DNA of 10,221 nt, taken from contig CAJOPI010000310.1 in NCBI GenBank assembly GCA_905236275.1, positions 1 to 10,221 on the forward strand. Reading direction: 5' to 3'. The notes beneath the pieces were generated by a model, which saw only the letters and a list, made by a program, of their open reading frames with translations, did not search any database and was not told where the DNA came from. This DNA is from an uncultured Lachnospiraceae bacterium. GTDB lineage: Bacteria > Bacillota > Clostridia > Lachnospirales > Lachnospiraceae. Below are positions 1 to 7,057 of this stretch, piece by piece (position 1 is the first letter of the stretch; each line of letters starts with the position of its first letter). Made by a program: the position numbers and the translations under genes.

Positions 1-9
1 AGTAACAGA

Positions 10-951
10 ATGAACAAAAAAGGTTTATCTATCCTTCTTGCGCTCTCAATGGTATTCTCACTTAATACCGTTGCATTCGCAGAGGAAACAGTGACAGAGG
101 AAGCAGTTGTTACACAGGCAACAGAGGAAGATGTTGAAGTTACACAGTCGATGGACTATAATACTTGGGAACAGAGTAAGAATGTGTTTAGGAAACAGAC
201 ATCTTTCGCAGAGGACGGCTCTGCTGTAGTGTCCGGTACGAATTTATTGCTTTATTCTGGGGAACCAACAGAAGTAGGGACTCCATCTATTTATAGCGGA
301 ACTCCGGGTGTAGTATATTTCAATGGCAAGAAGGTTAAGGCTTCTGATCTTAGACTTTCGGTGGTTGATAAGACGACTGGCTATGGTGTAGCTGTAAAGG
401 CTATTAAGACCAGTGCTAAGAAGGATACAACAAAAGAGTTCACCTTTACATTAAAGTCAATCGGTGCTGCTAAAGATGTTTTCAAAATTGGTGAATGGGG
501 AGTTACACAGAAGGAAGCTAAGGATGCAATCAAGAGTCTAAAGGCAAGCTTCAAGAGTGCAAAGAGCCAGTCATTTACCGGTTACATCGCACCTTCGTTC
601 ATCAATGGTTCAATAAGTGCAGATGCTCTCAAGACCCTGAAGAAGGCAAACAAGACACTTTCGAGTGCAGGACTTTCAGAATTAATGGATTCTTATGGAA
701 TTGATGGTGAAGGATGGTCAAATGCTATGGTTTACATAAAGACCAAGAATGGCTCTGTTAAGAAGGTACAACTTGTATATCTTTCATATACAGATGTAAA
801 GAGTAAGACTTCTCCTTCAGGAGAGGTTTACAAGCTTAAAGTTAAGACAACAACTCTTAAGAAGAACAGGGATTACACGATTGATGGAACTTCAATCAAG
901 TTTGATAATCTTGATACCTACTCAGCAGCAGGTTCTATCAAGGCTAAGTAA
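10..951 (+). CDS. Secreted lysine-rich protein of unknown function
   Basis: I do not recognise this 313-residue protein. It begins with a clear Sec signal peptide: Lys at residues 3-4, a hydrophobic core at about 6-18, and a likely cleavage site after A-F-A (residue 24). The signal peptide supports the ATG at position 10, although only nine bases lie upstream, so no ribosome binding site or promoter can be judged. The mature N-terminus is acidic and holds an imperfect 9-10 residue duplication (VTEEAVVTQ at 28-36, ATEEDVEVTQ at 37-46). The rest is rich in Lys, Ser and Thr, with short beta-like stretches, a repeated YSG(E/T)P motif near residues 78-95, and a final KKNRDYTIDG-type segment like those in Lachnospiraceae surface-protein modules. 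No catalytic motif, LPXTG anchor or transmembrane tail is visible, so it is probably released or loosely wall-bound. A terminator follows directly, so it may be the last gene of its transcript. Confidence 0.8.
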   Translation: MNKKGLSILLALSMVFSLNTVAFAEETVTEEAVVTQATEEDVEVTQSMDYNTWEQSKNVFRKQTSFAEDGSAVVSGTNLLLYSGEPTEVGTPSIYSGTPGVVYFNGKKVKASDLRLSVVDKTTGYGVAVKAIKTSAKKDTTKEFTFTLKSIGAAKDVFKIGEWGVTQKEAKDAIKSLKASFKSAKSQSFTGYIAPSFINGSISADALKTLKKANKTLSSAGLSELMDSYGIDGEGWSNAMVYIKTKNGSVKKVQLVYLSYTDVKSKTSPSGEVYKLKVKTTTLKKNRDYTIDGTSIKFDNLDTYSAAGSIKAK

Positions 952-1002
952 TACCTGAATAAATCAAGCAATAAAAGAACAGATCAATGTTCACATTTCA
1001 AT

Positions 1003-1042
1003 AAAAAAGCGGTTTCGGTGGGTCTACCGGAACCGCTTTTTT
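1003..1042 (+). terminator. Strong intrinsic terminator after the secreted-protein gene
   Basis: A GC-rich stem pairs 1009-1020 (GCGGTTTCGGTG) with 1025-1036 (TACCGGAACCGC), with only G-T wobbles and a four-base loop. Six As precede it and six Ts follow it (1037-1042). The A-run on the left extends the stem and would let it act on the minus strand too, but no minus-strand gene ends here. It separates the secreted-protein gene from the cyclase gene. Confidence 0.9.
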
Positions 1043-1133
1043 CAGTCCCAAGGGCATCAGTCATGTGAGCATCCCGAAAGGTGTGAACAGGAGAATCTTA
1101 ATTGCACAAAATTCAGGACAAAAGACGATTTAA

Positions 1134-1162
1134 TACCCTTTTTATAAATTAGCATATATAAT
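1134..1162 (+). promoter_or_regulatory. Possible promoter for the diguanylate cyclase gene
   Basis: A perfect TATAAT lies at 1157-1162 in an AT-rich stretch, 42 bases before the start codon. The hexamer at the expected -35 distance (1134-1139, TACCCT) is a poor match, so the call rests mainly on the -10 box and on its position between the upstream terminator and the gene. The remaining spacer (1043-1130) shows nothing recognisable. Confidence 0.4.
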
Positions 1163-1203
1163 ATAAAGTCGGGAAGATTTTTAGATGTGCAAGGAAGATT
1201 AGG

Positions 1204-2961
1204 ATGAGTAATAGAGAAAACAACAAGATATCGGTTTTAACAAAGGTTTTCTTTATGGGTATGGGGATTATTACGCTTTTTTTCGTTCTTTTGTCAACGG
1301 GGGAGCTTCTGTCAAGAAATGCTCCCGGCAAGCGGGTAGTTCTGAACGATAAGTGGGATGTAACTATAAACGGTGACGTGCATAGAAATATAGACCTTGA
1401 AAGCTTCAGATTCGTGGATCTGAAACGGGGCGATGACATCAGGCTCAGAACCAAGGGTATATCCACAGATATCCAGGCGACAGTGCTGCTTTTGTCGATA
1501 AAAAACTGTGCGGTAACGGTAAGGCAAAACGGGGAAACAGTCTACGCTTACGGGATGGAGCTATATCAGTCAAGAAGAATGACGGGAAGCGGATATCACC
1601 GGGTAAACCTTTATGATCTGAATGAAAAAGATACTGTTGAAATAGAACTGACAGTTGGAGATGATAATGCTTTTTCGGCAATAGCTTCGCCTGAGATAAG
1701 GGATGGAAAGACCATTTCCTATGAAATGACGGAGGAACTGCTGGTTCCCGGTGCACTGGCGAACTTCTTCGTGGTATTCGGAATCAGTCTGGTATTCGTT
1801 GCCTTATTCCTCGCATTTATTAATGCACTTGATGCGGTATACCTCTTTAAGATATTCTGTATAGCCCTGTTTTCAATCTGTGCAGGCTTCTGGATATTTA
1901 CCGCTTCGGGAACGGCGTGCTTTTATACCACGAACTATTCGGGAAAATCCTTTGTTGAGTATTTTTCGCTCTTCGCAATGCCGCTGCTGATACTCGGCTA
2001 TCAGATGGATTCGAACCTGATCGCCCCGGTTTCAAAGCTGAGGAAGCGGATATATCTGGGACTCTGGATGTTCGATGCCTTGTTTATCATCATAGTATAT
2101 TTCAATCATGTTATGAGGATTGCAAATATCGTCAGGTTCCTGATGGCAGACCATATAATCTCGACAGTTGTGCTTGTCATGATAGTGGCAGCCCAGATTT
2201 ATGACCTGATAAAAGGAAAGTCCGGGAATTACATTACGGTATCCGGAGTTCTGGCGCTGGCGCTTGCCGGGATATTCGAGGTGGCGAGATACAATTTTTC
2301 CAGATATTTTTTTGGAAAAGAGGTAAATTATAAGTTCAGCATAATCTTTGCGGCAGGACTGATTTTCGTATGGTCGCTTATAATTGACCATGTAAGGAGT
2401 GCGCTGATTTCCATGAAGGACAGCGCAAGGATGGAAATCATCGAAAAGATGGCCTATACCGATGCGCTGACAGCCATAAGCAACAGGCTTGCGGCGGAAA
2501 GACGCTATAAAATGCTTGATGCCGAGAAGATTCCCTATTGCATAATAGAATTTGACCTGAACGGACTGAAAAGGATAAATGATGCCTATGGTCATGATGA
2601 AGGCGATAATTATATAAGGGGATTTGCAAATGCACTCTCCAATATCTTTGCCGATTCCGGAATGGTGAGCCGTATTGGCGGAGACGAATTCGCGGTGATA
2701 GTTGACAGAAGCGAGGTACTTCTTCCGGTCAACCTCGAAATGAAGCTCAGAGAGCTGAAGGAGCTTATCGGCAGGCTTAACGAATGGCATGAGAACTGGA
2801 ATCTCAGCGCAGCCTATGGATACTGCTTCCACAATGAAGAAGGTGTCATGAACGTGAATGATGCCTTCAAGAAGGCAGATGAGCGCATGTACGAGATGAA
2901 GAAGGGAATGAAAAAAGCCGGCAAAAAGAAGAACGGTAAAAAGAAGAATAAGGACAAATAG
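1204..2961 (+). CDS. Membrane-bound diguanylate cyclase (7TM sensor plus GGDEF)
   Basis: Predicted to make cyclic di-GMP from two GTP at the inner face of the membrane in response to an external or membrane signal. Of 585 residues, about 12-31 form a signal anchor, 35-180 an extracytoplasmic beta-rich domain, and seven hydrophobic segments follow (about 184-206, 212-234, 251-266, 284-301, 314-335, 344-361, 377-396). This resembles the 7TMR-DISM receptor layout, but that family assignment is inference. The GGDEF domain starts at the D-A-L-T motif (420-423); metal and GTP-binding residues fall in FDLNGLK (from 450) and the catalytic GGDEF is intact at 492-496. The four residues where the RxxD inhibitory site would sit (483-486) read ADSG, so classical product inhibition is unlikely. 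The C-terminus ends in a Lys-rich tail (about 566-585). AAGGAAG at 1191-1197 supports the ATG. No EAL or HD-GYP partner is in the window. Confidence 0.9.
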   Translation: MSNRENNKISVLTKVFFMGMGIITLFFVLLSTGELLSRNAPGKRVVLNDKWDVTINGDVHRNIDLESFRFVDLKRGDDIRLRTKGISTDIQATVLLLSIKNCAVTVRQNGETVYAYGMELYQSRRMTGSGYHRVNLYDLNEKDTVEIELTVGDDNAFSAIASPEIRDGKTISYEMTEELLVPGALANFFVVFGISLVFVALFLAFINALDAVYLFKIFCIALFSICAGFWIFTASGTACFYTTNYSGKSFVEYFSLFAMPLLILGYQMDSNLIAPVSKLRKRIYLGLWMFDALFIIIVYFNHVMRIANIVRFLMADHIISTVVLVMIVAAQIYDLIKGKSGNYITVSGVLALALAGIFEVARYNFSRYFFGKEVNYKFSIIFAAGLIFVWSLIIDHVRSALISMKDSARMEIIEKMAYTDALTAISNRLAAERRYKMLDAEKIPYCIIEFDLNGLKRINDAYGHDEGDNYIRGFANALSNIFADSGMVSRIGGDEFAVIVDRSEVLLPVNLEMKLRELKELIGRLNEWHENWNLSAAYGYCFHNEEGVMNVNDAFKKADERMYEMKKGMKKAGKKKNGKKKNKDK

Positions 2962-3158
2962 CAGAAGCGGGCATAAGCCCTTAGTCTTTTAAATACAAGT
3001 TAAGAAAATCCCCGGATTGTGCGGATAATCATACTTTTTCATGATTTGTTCGCAGAAAATTCATTTTCTTTCGACTAAAAAACCAACTTTTCAATAAAAA
3101 ACATACCGTATTTGTAAAAAAAGTATAAAAAAATAAACTTTTTAGGGATTTATCTCAA

Positions 3159-3187
3159 TTTACTTAAATACAAATATGGATTATTAT
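3159..3187 (+). promoter_or_regulatory. Sigma-A-like promoter of the sugar importer operon
   Basis: TTTACT at 3159-3164 and TATTAT at 3182-3187 are separated by exactly 17 bases, a good match to TTGACA-N17-TATAAT. Transcription would start near 3194-3198, giving a leader of about 65-70 bases. The -10 box and much of the spacer lie inside a perfect inverted repeat, as expected for repressor control. Confidence 0.6.
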
Positions 3188-3194
3188 TTGTATT
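3167..3194. promoter_or_regulatory. 10-bp inverted repeat over the importer promoter (candidate operator)
   Basis: AATACAAATA (3167-3176) and TATTTGTATT (3185-3194) are perfect reverse complements separated by eight bases, with 18 bp between arm centres. The arms cover the promoter spacer and the -10 box, so a protein bound here would block RNA polymerase. A further half-site, TATTTGTA, lies upstream at 3109-3116. The binding protein cannot be named; no regulator gene is nearby. Confidence 0.45.
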
Positions 3195-3205
3195 GTAAGG
3201 AACAG

Positions 3206-3236
3206 GGAACCGAAAAACAACTTCAAAAACGGTTCC
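3206..3236 (+). promoter_or_regulatory. Stem-loop in the importer 5' leader
   Basis: GGAACCG (3206-3212) pairs perfectly with CGGTTCC (3230-3236) around a 17-base A-rich loop. It would sit near the 5' end of the transcript, ending 13 bases before the Shine-Dalgarno sequence GGGAGG (3250-3255). It might protect the 5' end of an abundant message, or be a DNA operator. No T-tract follows, so it is not a terminator. Confidence 0.4.
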
Positions 3237-3263
3237 GTAACATATCATAGGGAGGTTACAGAA

Positions 3264-4361
3264 ATGAAAAGAAAGTTACTTGCAATGATTATGACGGTTA
3301 CAATGACCGGAGCACTTCTCGCAGGATGCGGCTCATCTTCGAGCACAGCAGAGACACCGGCAGCAAGTGAGCCCGCAGCAGCAAGCGAAGCAGCACCCGC
3401 TTCGAGCGAGGCAGCACCTGCAGCAAGCGAAGAGGCAGCAGCTTCAACAGAGACAGCTGAGACAGCTCCTGCATCAGGCGAGACCATCAAGGTTGGTATC
3501 ATCAACAACGACCCTAACGAGTCCGGTTATCGTACAGCTAACGATAAGGATCTGAAGTCATTCTTCACAGCAGAGAACGGCTACGAGGCTTCATTCGCAT
3601 ACAGCCTTAAGAACGACGAGCAGATCACAGCAGCTCAGAAGTTCATCCAGGACGGAGTTGACTACCTTCTTCTTTCAGCAGCTGATACAGCAGGCTGGGA
3701 TACAGTTCTTCAGGATGCACAGGATGCAGGTATCCACGTACTTCTTTTCGACCGTACAATAGATGCAGATGAGAGCCTTTACGATGCTTCAGTTGTATCT
3801 GACATGGCTAAGGAAGGCGAGACAGCAGTAGCATGGCTTGAGAACCAGAAACTTGATGAGTACAACATCATCCACCTTCAGGGTGTAATGGGTTCAGCAG
3901 CTCAGCAGGGACGTACAGGCGCTCTTGATACAAAGGTCGGCGAGAACGACAACTGGAAACTCGTTACACAGCAGACAGCAGAGTGGAACGCTGAGAAGGC
4001 TCAGCAGATCGTTCAGTCAGTTATCGACTCAGGTGAGAAGTTCAACGTTATCTACGCTGAGAACGACGATATGGCTAAGGGAGCTGTAGCAGCTCTTGAC
4101 AAGGCAAACATCTCACATGGTGTTGGCAAAGACGTTATTGTTATGGGCTTTGACTGCAACAAGTGGGCACTTGAAGAGCTCCTTGCTCAGAACTGGAACT
4201 ATGACGGACAGTGCAATCCTTTCCAGGCTACATACCTTGACGAAGCTATCAAGACCATCGAGGCAGGCGGAACAGTTGATCCCAAGGTTATCATTATGGA
4301 AGAGAAGGGCTTCGACGCTTCAGAAATCACACAGGAAGATGTTGACAGCTACGGCATCTGA
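3264..4361 (+). CDS. ytfQ: Galactofuranose-type sugar-binding lipoprotein of an ABC importer
   Basis: Captures sugar outside the cell and delivers it to the permeases encoded downstream. The 365-residue precursor has a lipoprotein signal with lipobox L-L-A-G-C (Cys22), so it is probably lipid-anchored to the membrane. Residues 23-73 are a low-complexity Ala/Ser/Glu/Pro linker that lifts the domain off the membrane. From residue 74 it is a type I periplasmic-binding fold of the Peripla_BP_4/YtfQ group: ESGYR (86-90), a TAGW segment, DRTID (163-167), LQGVMGS, YAENDDM (264-270) and GFD (Asp297) line up with E. coli YtfQ as I remember it. Spacing and gene order match ytfQ-ytfR-ytfT-yjfF. GGGAGG lies eight bases before the ATG. 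The narrow codon choice (CTT, GCA/GCT, AAG, AAC) suggests high expression. The galactofuranose assignment is by homology; another pentose or hexose is possible. Confidence 0.88.
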   Translation: MKRKLLAMIMTVTMTGALLAGCGSSSSTAETPAASEPAAASEAAPASSEAAPAASEEAAASTETAETAPASGETIKVGIINNDPNESGYRTANDKDLKSFFTAENGYEASFAYSLKNDEQITAAQKFIQDGVDYLLLSAADTAGWDTVLQDAQDAGIHVLLFDRTIDADESLYDASVVSDMAKEGETAVAWLENQKLDEYNIIHLQGVMGSAAQQGRTGALDTKVGENDNWKLVTQQTAEWNAEKAQQIVQSVIDSGEKFNVIYAENDDMAKGAVAALDKANISHGVGKDVIVMGFDCNKWALEELLAQNWNYDGQCNPFQATYLDEAIKTIEAGGTVDPKVIIMEEKGFDASEITQEDVDSYGI

Positions 4362-4386
4362 TTTATAAGAGCAACCATTTATGAAA

Positions 4387-4439
4387 AGCGCGGTGCTGCG
4401 AGATAGAGCCGTTGTACCGCGCTATCTTTATAGCTTTTT
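4387..4439 (+). terminator. Intercistronic hairpins between binding-protein and ATPase genes
   Basis: A strong stem pairs 4387-4396 (AGCGCGGTGC) with 4414-4423 (GTACCGCGCT), with one G-T wobble. A second, small stem, GCTAT-CTTT-ATAGC (4421-4434), is followed by TTTTT (4435-4439) and looks like a weak intrinsic terminator. They share bases 4421-4423, so they compete at that edge. The usual role of such a site is partial termination or 3'-end protection, giving more binding protein than transporter; that role is inferred here. Confidence 0.6.
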
Positions 4440-4466
4440 GCAGAAAATTTAGAAGAGGATGAAGTT

Positions 4467-5984
4467 ATGAATGAAGAAATTTTACTTGAAATGAAAGACA
4501 TCCATAAAAGATTTCCGGGTGTCTATGCGCTGAACTCAGTAGATTTCTCACTCAGAAAGGGAGAAGTACATGCTCTTATGGGGGAGAACGGAGCCGGTAA
4601 ATCGACACTTATCAAGGTTCTGACCGGTGTATATACGAAGGACGAAGGCGAAATCCGCATGAGCGGAAACAGCGAGGCACTCGATATCCGTTCGCCTCAG
4701 GATGCACAGAAGTATGGCATAAGTACTGTTTATCAGGAAATTACACTCTGCCCGAACCTTTCCGTTGCGGAGAATATTTATATCGGAAGAGGCAGCGGTG
4801 CAGTACAGAACTGGAAAGAAATGAATGAGGGTGCGGATAAGATTCTTAAATCCCTTGACATCCCCGCACGTGCAACCCAGCAGTTAGGAAGCTGTTCGCT
4901 GGCAGTACAGCAGATGGTTGCAATTGCAAGAGCTGTTGATCAGGAATGTAAGGTTCTGATCCTTGATGAGCCTACATCTTCACTTGATGAAGAAGAGGTA
5001 GAGAAGCTCTTCGGACTGATGCGTGACTTAAAGAGCCGCGGCGTTGGTATTATCTTTGTAACACACTTCTTAGACCAGGTATATGAAATCTGCGACAGGA
5101 TTACGGTTCTTCGTGATGGTAAACTCGTTGGAGCTTATGATATAGCAAATCTTCCGAGAGTACAGCTCGTATCGAAGATGCTTGGTAAAGATATGGACGA
5201 CCTTTCAGATATCAAAGGTTCGGCAGAAACTTATAAGGCTGAAAGCAATATGCCTCCTGTATATGAAGCAGAGGGTCTTCAGTCAAATGCAGGAATCAAG
5301 CCGTTTAACTTCCATGTAAACAAGGGAGAGATTACAGGCTTTACCGGACTCTTAGGTTCAGGACGAAGCGAATGCGTTCGTGCAATCTTCGGAGCTGACA
5401 GGGTTATCGGCGGTAAGGTAAAGAAGAACGGCAAGGAAGTTACTATAAAGAATTCCTATCAGGCTATGAAAAATGGTATCGCTTACCTCCCTGAAGACAG
5501 AAAGAGGGACGGAATTATCGGCGATCTTTCTATAAGAGACAATATCATACTCGCCCTGCAGGTAATGAGAGGCTTCTTCAAGCCCATGAGCAAGGCAGAG
5601 GCACAGAAGTTTGCAGATGACTACATCAAGCTTCTCGATATAAAGACACCTAATGCTGACAAGCCTATCGGCGAGCTTTCAGGTGGTAACCAGCAGAAAT
5701 GTATCCTTGCAAGATGGCTCCTTATGAACCCGGAATACTTGATTCTTGATGAGCCAACACGAGGAATTGACATAGGAACAAAGACGGATATCCAGAAGCT
5801 TGCGCTGAAGCTTGCTTCAGAAGGTATGAGTATAACGTTCATTTCCTCCGAGATCGAGGAAATGCTCAGAACCTGCTCCAGAATGATAGTTATGCGTGAC
5901 AGACGTGTTGTTGGTGAGCTTTCCGGCAATGAACTTACGCAGAATACTATAATGAGCACTATTGCAGGAGGAAGTGAAAAATGA
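4467..5984 (+). CDS. ytfR: Sugar ABC importer ATPase, two fused nucleotide-binding domains
   Basis: Powers sugar import by ATP hydrolysis at the cytoplasmic face of the two permeases. The 505 residues contain two ABC domains, as in MglA, RbsA and YtfR. Domain 1: Walker A GENGAGKST (39-47), Q-loop Gln90, a degenerate signature (GSCSLAVQQ, 141-149), Walker B VLILDE (163-168) and His200. Domain 2: altered Walker A GLLGSGRSE (294-302, no Lys), canonical signature LSGGNQQ (404-410) and Walker B YLILDE (424-429), with Ser where a switch His would be expected (FISSE, 458-462). This split, one good ATP site built from Walker A of domain 1 and the signature of domain 2, is normal for the family, not damage. 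The AVQQ variant and the THFLDQVY segment (199-206) point to YtfR rather than RbsA. AGAGGA (4454-4459) supports the ATG, and the stop overlaps the next gene by four bases. Confidence 0.93.
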   Translation: MNEEILLEMKDIHKRFPGVYALNSVDFSLRKGEVHALMGENGAGKSTLIKVLTGVYTKDEGEIRMSGNSEALDIRSPQDAQKYGISTVYQEITLCPNLSVAENIYIGRGSGAVQNWKEMNEGADKILKSLDIPARATQQLGSCSLAVQQMVAIARAVDQECKVLILDEPTSSLDEEEVEKLFGLMRDLKSRGVGIIFVTHFLDQVYEICDRITVLRDGKLVGAYDIANLPRVQLVSKMLGKDMDDLSDIKGSAETYKAESNMPPVYEAEGLQSNAGIKPFNFHVNKGEITGFTGLLGSGRSECVRAIFGADRVIGGKVKKNGKEVTIKNSYQAMKNGIAYLPEDRKRDGIIGDLSIRDNIILALQVMRGFFKPMSKAEAQKFADDYIKLLDIKTPNADKPIGELSGGNQQKCILARWLLMNPEYLILDEPTRGIDIGTKTDIQKLALKLASEGMSITFISSEIEEMLRTCSRMIVMRDRRVVGELSGNELTQNTIMSTIAGGSEK

Positions 5985-7054
5985 CTAACTTGAAAAAAAT
6001 AGTGGGAAAGCAGATATTTATCCCGATTGCGGCTCTGCTTATACTGATTTTGTTTAATCTTTGTGCAGACCCTTCTTTCTTTAAGATAACGCTTGGAACA
6101 AACAGCGCAGGTAATCCGGTTCTTTCAGGATATCTTGTAACGATACTTGATTATGGCTCAGAGCTTGCAATCCTTGCAATCGGTATGACGCTCGTTACTG
6201 CAGCATCAGGCGGACAGGATATTTCAGTCGGAGCTACACTTGCTATCGCAGGAAGCGCAATGCTTAAGGTCCTCTGCGGCGGTGCTACTTCTGCATCGGT
6301 TATGCAGGCACCCGTTATAGTTGCTCTTCTTGTTGGATGTATTGCAGCAATGCTTGCAGGTGCTTTCAACGGAGCTCTGGTTGCTTACTTCAGGATTCAG
6401 CCGATGGTTGCTACACTTATCCTTTACACAGCAGGACGTTCCATCGCTGCATGGATAAATAACAACGAGCTTCCTATCATTTCTGACTCTGCATTTACGG
6501 TATACGGCGGATTTATCCCGGGTATTCCGATTCCTACACCTTTCTTCATCGCAGCATTGTGCGTACTTGCTGCATGGTGCCTGCTTAAGTTCACGACTAT
6601 CGGACTTTACACACAGGCTGTAGGTATCAACGAGAACTCGGCAAGACTCAACGGTATCAACCCTGAGTTCATCAAGTTCCTCTCATTCGTTATTCTTGGT
6701 GTATGCGTTGCAGTTGCAGCGCTTATCAAGATAAGCAGACTTTCGACAATCAACTATTCAGTTATAGCTAAGGATATCGAAATGGATGCGATCCTTGCGG
6801 TTGCTCTCGGAGGAAACGCTCTCGGCGGTGGTAAGTTCAACCTCTGGGCTTCGATACTGGGCGCTTATGTTATCCAGTTCCTTACTACAACACTTTACAA
6901 ATTCAATGTACAGTCAGATGCACTTCCGGCTTATAAGGCTGTAGTTGTTATCGCACTTGTTGTATTCAGTGCACCCACAGTACGCGCTAAACTGACCGAA
7001 TTGTCAAAAAAAAAATCGCGTAGTGTCCAATTAGCCGGAAAGGAGGCAGCTTAA
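5981..7054 (+). CDS. ytfT: Sugar ABC importer permease, YtfT-like
   Basis: One of two membrane subunits forming the sugar channel. The 357-residue protein is hydrophobic throughout, with roughly eight to ten membrane segments, and carries the BPD_transp_2 signature G-G-Q-D-I-S-V-G (77-84), where most relatives have G-G-I-D. The AVGINENSARLNGIN segment matches the cytoplasmic coupling loop of E. coli YtfT as recalled, and the DAILAVALGG segment is also typical. The start codon overlaps the ATPase stop (ATGA, 5981-5984), and AGGAGG at 5966-5971 supports it, so translation is probably coupled. Near the C-terminus is a run of ten As (7006-7015) coding for Lys-Lys-Lys; slippage there would stop translation within about eight codons in either alternative frame and would lose only the cytoplasmic tail. 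Confidence 0.92.
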   Translation: MTNLKKIVGKQIFIPIAALLILILFNLCADPSFFKITLGTNSAGNPVLSGYLVTILDYGSELAILAIGMTLVTAASGGQDISVGATLAIAGSAMLKVLCGGATSASVMQAPVIVALLVGCIAAMLAGAFNGALVAYFRIQPMVATLILYTAGRSIAAWINNNELPIISDSAFTVYGGFIPGIPIPTPFFIAALCVLAAWCLLKFTTIGLYTQAVGINENSARLNGINPEFIKFLSFVILGVCVAVAALIKISRLSTINYSVIAKDIEMDAILAVALGGNALGGGKFNLWASILGAYVIQFLTTTLYKFNVQSDALPAYKAVVVIALVVFSAPTVRAKLTELSKKKSRSVQLAGKEAA

Positions 7055-7057
7055 GAG

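Larger units (their letters stand above)
2962..3263 (+). other. 302-base AT-rich intergenic region with the importer promoter
   Basis: This gap separates the cyclase gene from the importer operon and holds no convincing gene. Just after the cyclase stop, GGGC/GCCC (2969-2980) forms a four-bp stem followed by a mixed T-rich stretch, at best a weak terminator. A 7-bp AT hairpin (AGAAAAT at 3054-3060, ATTTTCT at 3063-3069) follows. The section 3080-3160 is very A-rich and may act as an UP-like or curved promoter-proximal sequence, which is inference. The 3' part carries the promoter, two inverted repeats and the ribosome binding site, listed separately. I see no riboswitch fold that I recognise. 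Confidence 0.6.

Noticed and set aside
2032..2832. Long open frame (266 codons) on the minus strand
   Set aside because: It lies wholly inside the cyclase gene, antisense to an intact membrane and GGDEF coding sequence. Its translation shows no family motif and has low-complexity Cys/His/Tyr content typical of an antisense shadow.
2969..2980. GGGC-ATAA-GCCC stem after the cyclase stop as a terminator
   Set aside because: Only four base pairs with no clean T-run after it; too weak to call as a separate feature.
3245..3508. Ala/Ser-rich open frame on the minus strand
   Set aside because: It is the reverse image of the repetitive Ala/Ser/Glu linker of the sugar-binding lipoprotein.
4607..5400. 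Degenerate first ABC signature and altered second Walker A in the ATPase as signs of decay
   Set aside because: The same asymmetry is normal in the double-domain sugar ATPases (RbsA, MglA, YtfR); the other motifs needed for one functional site are intact.
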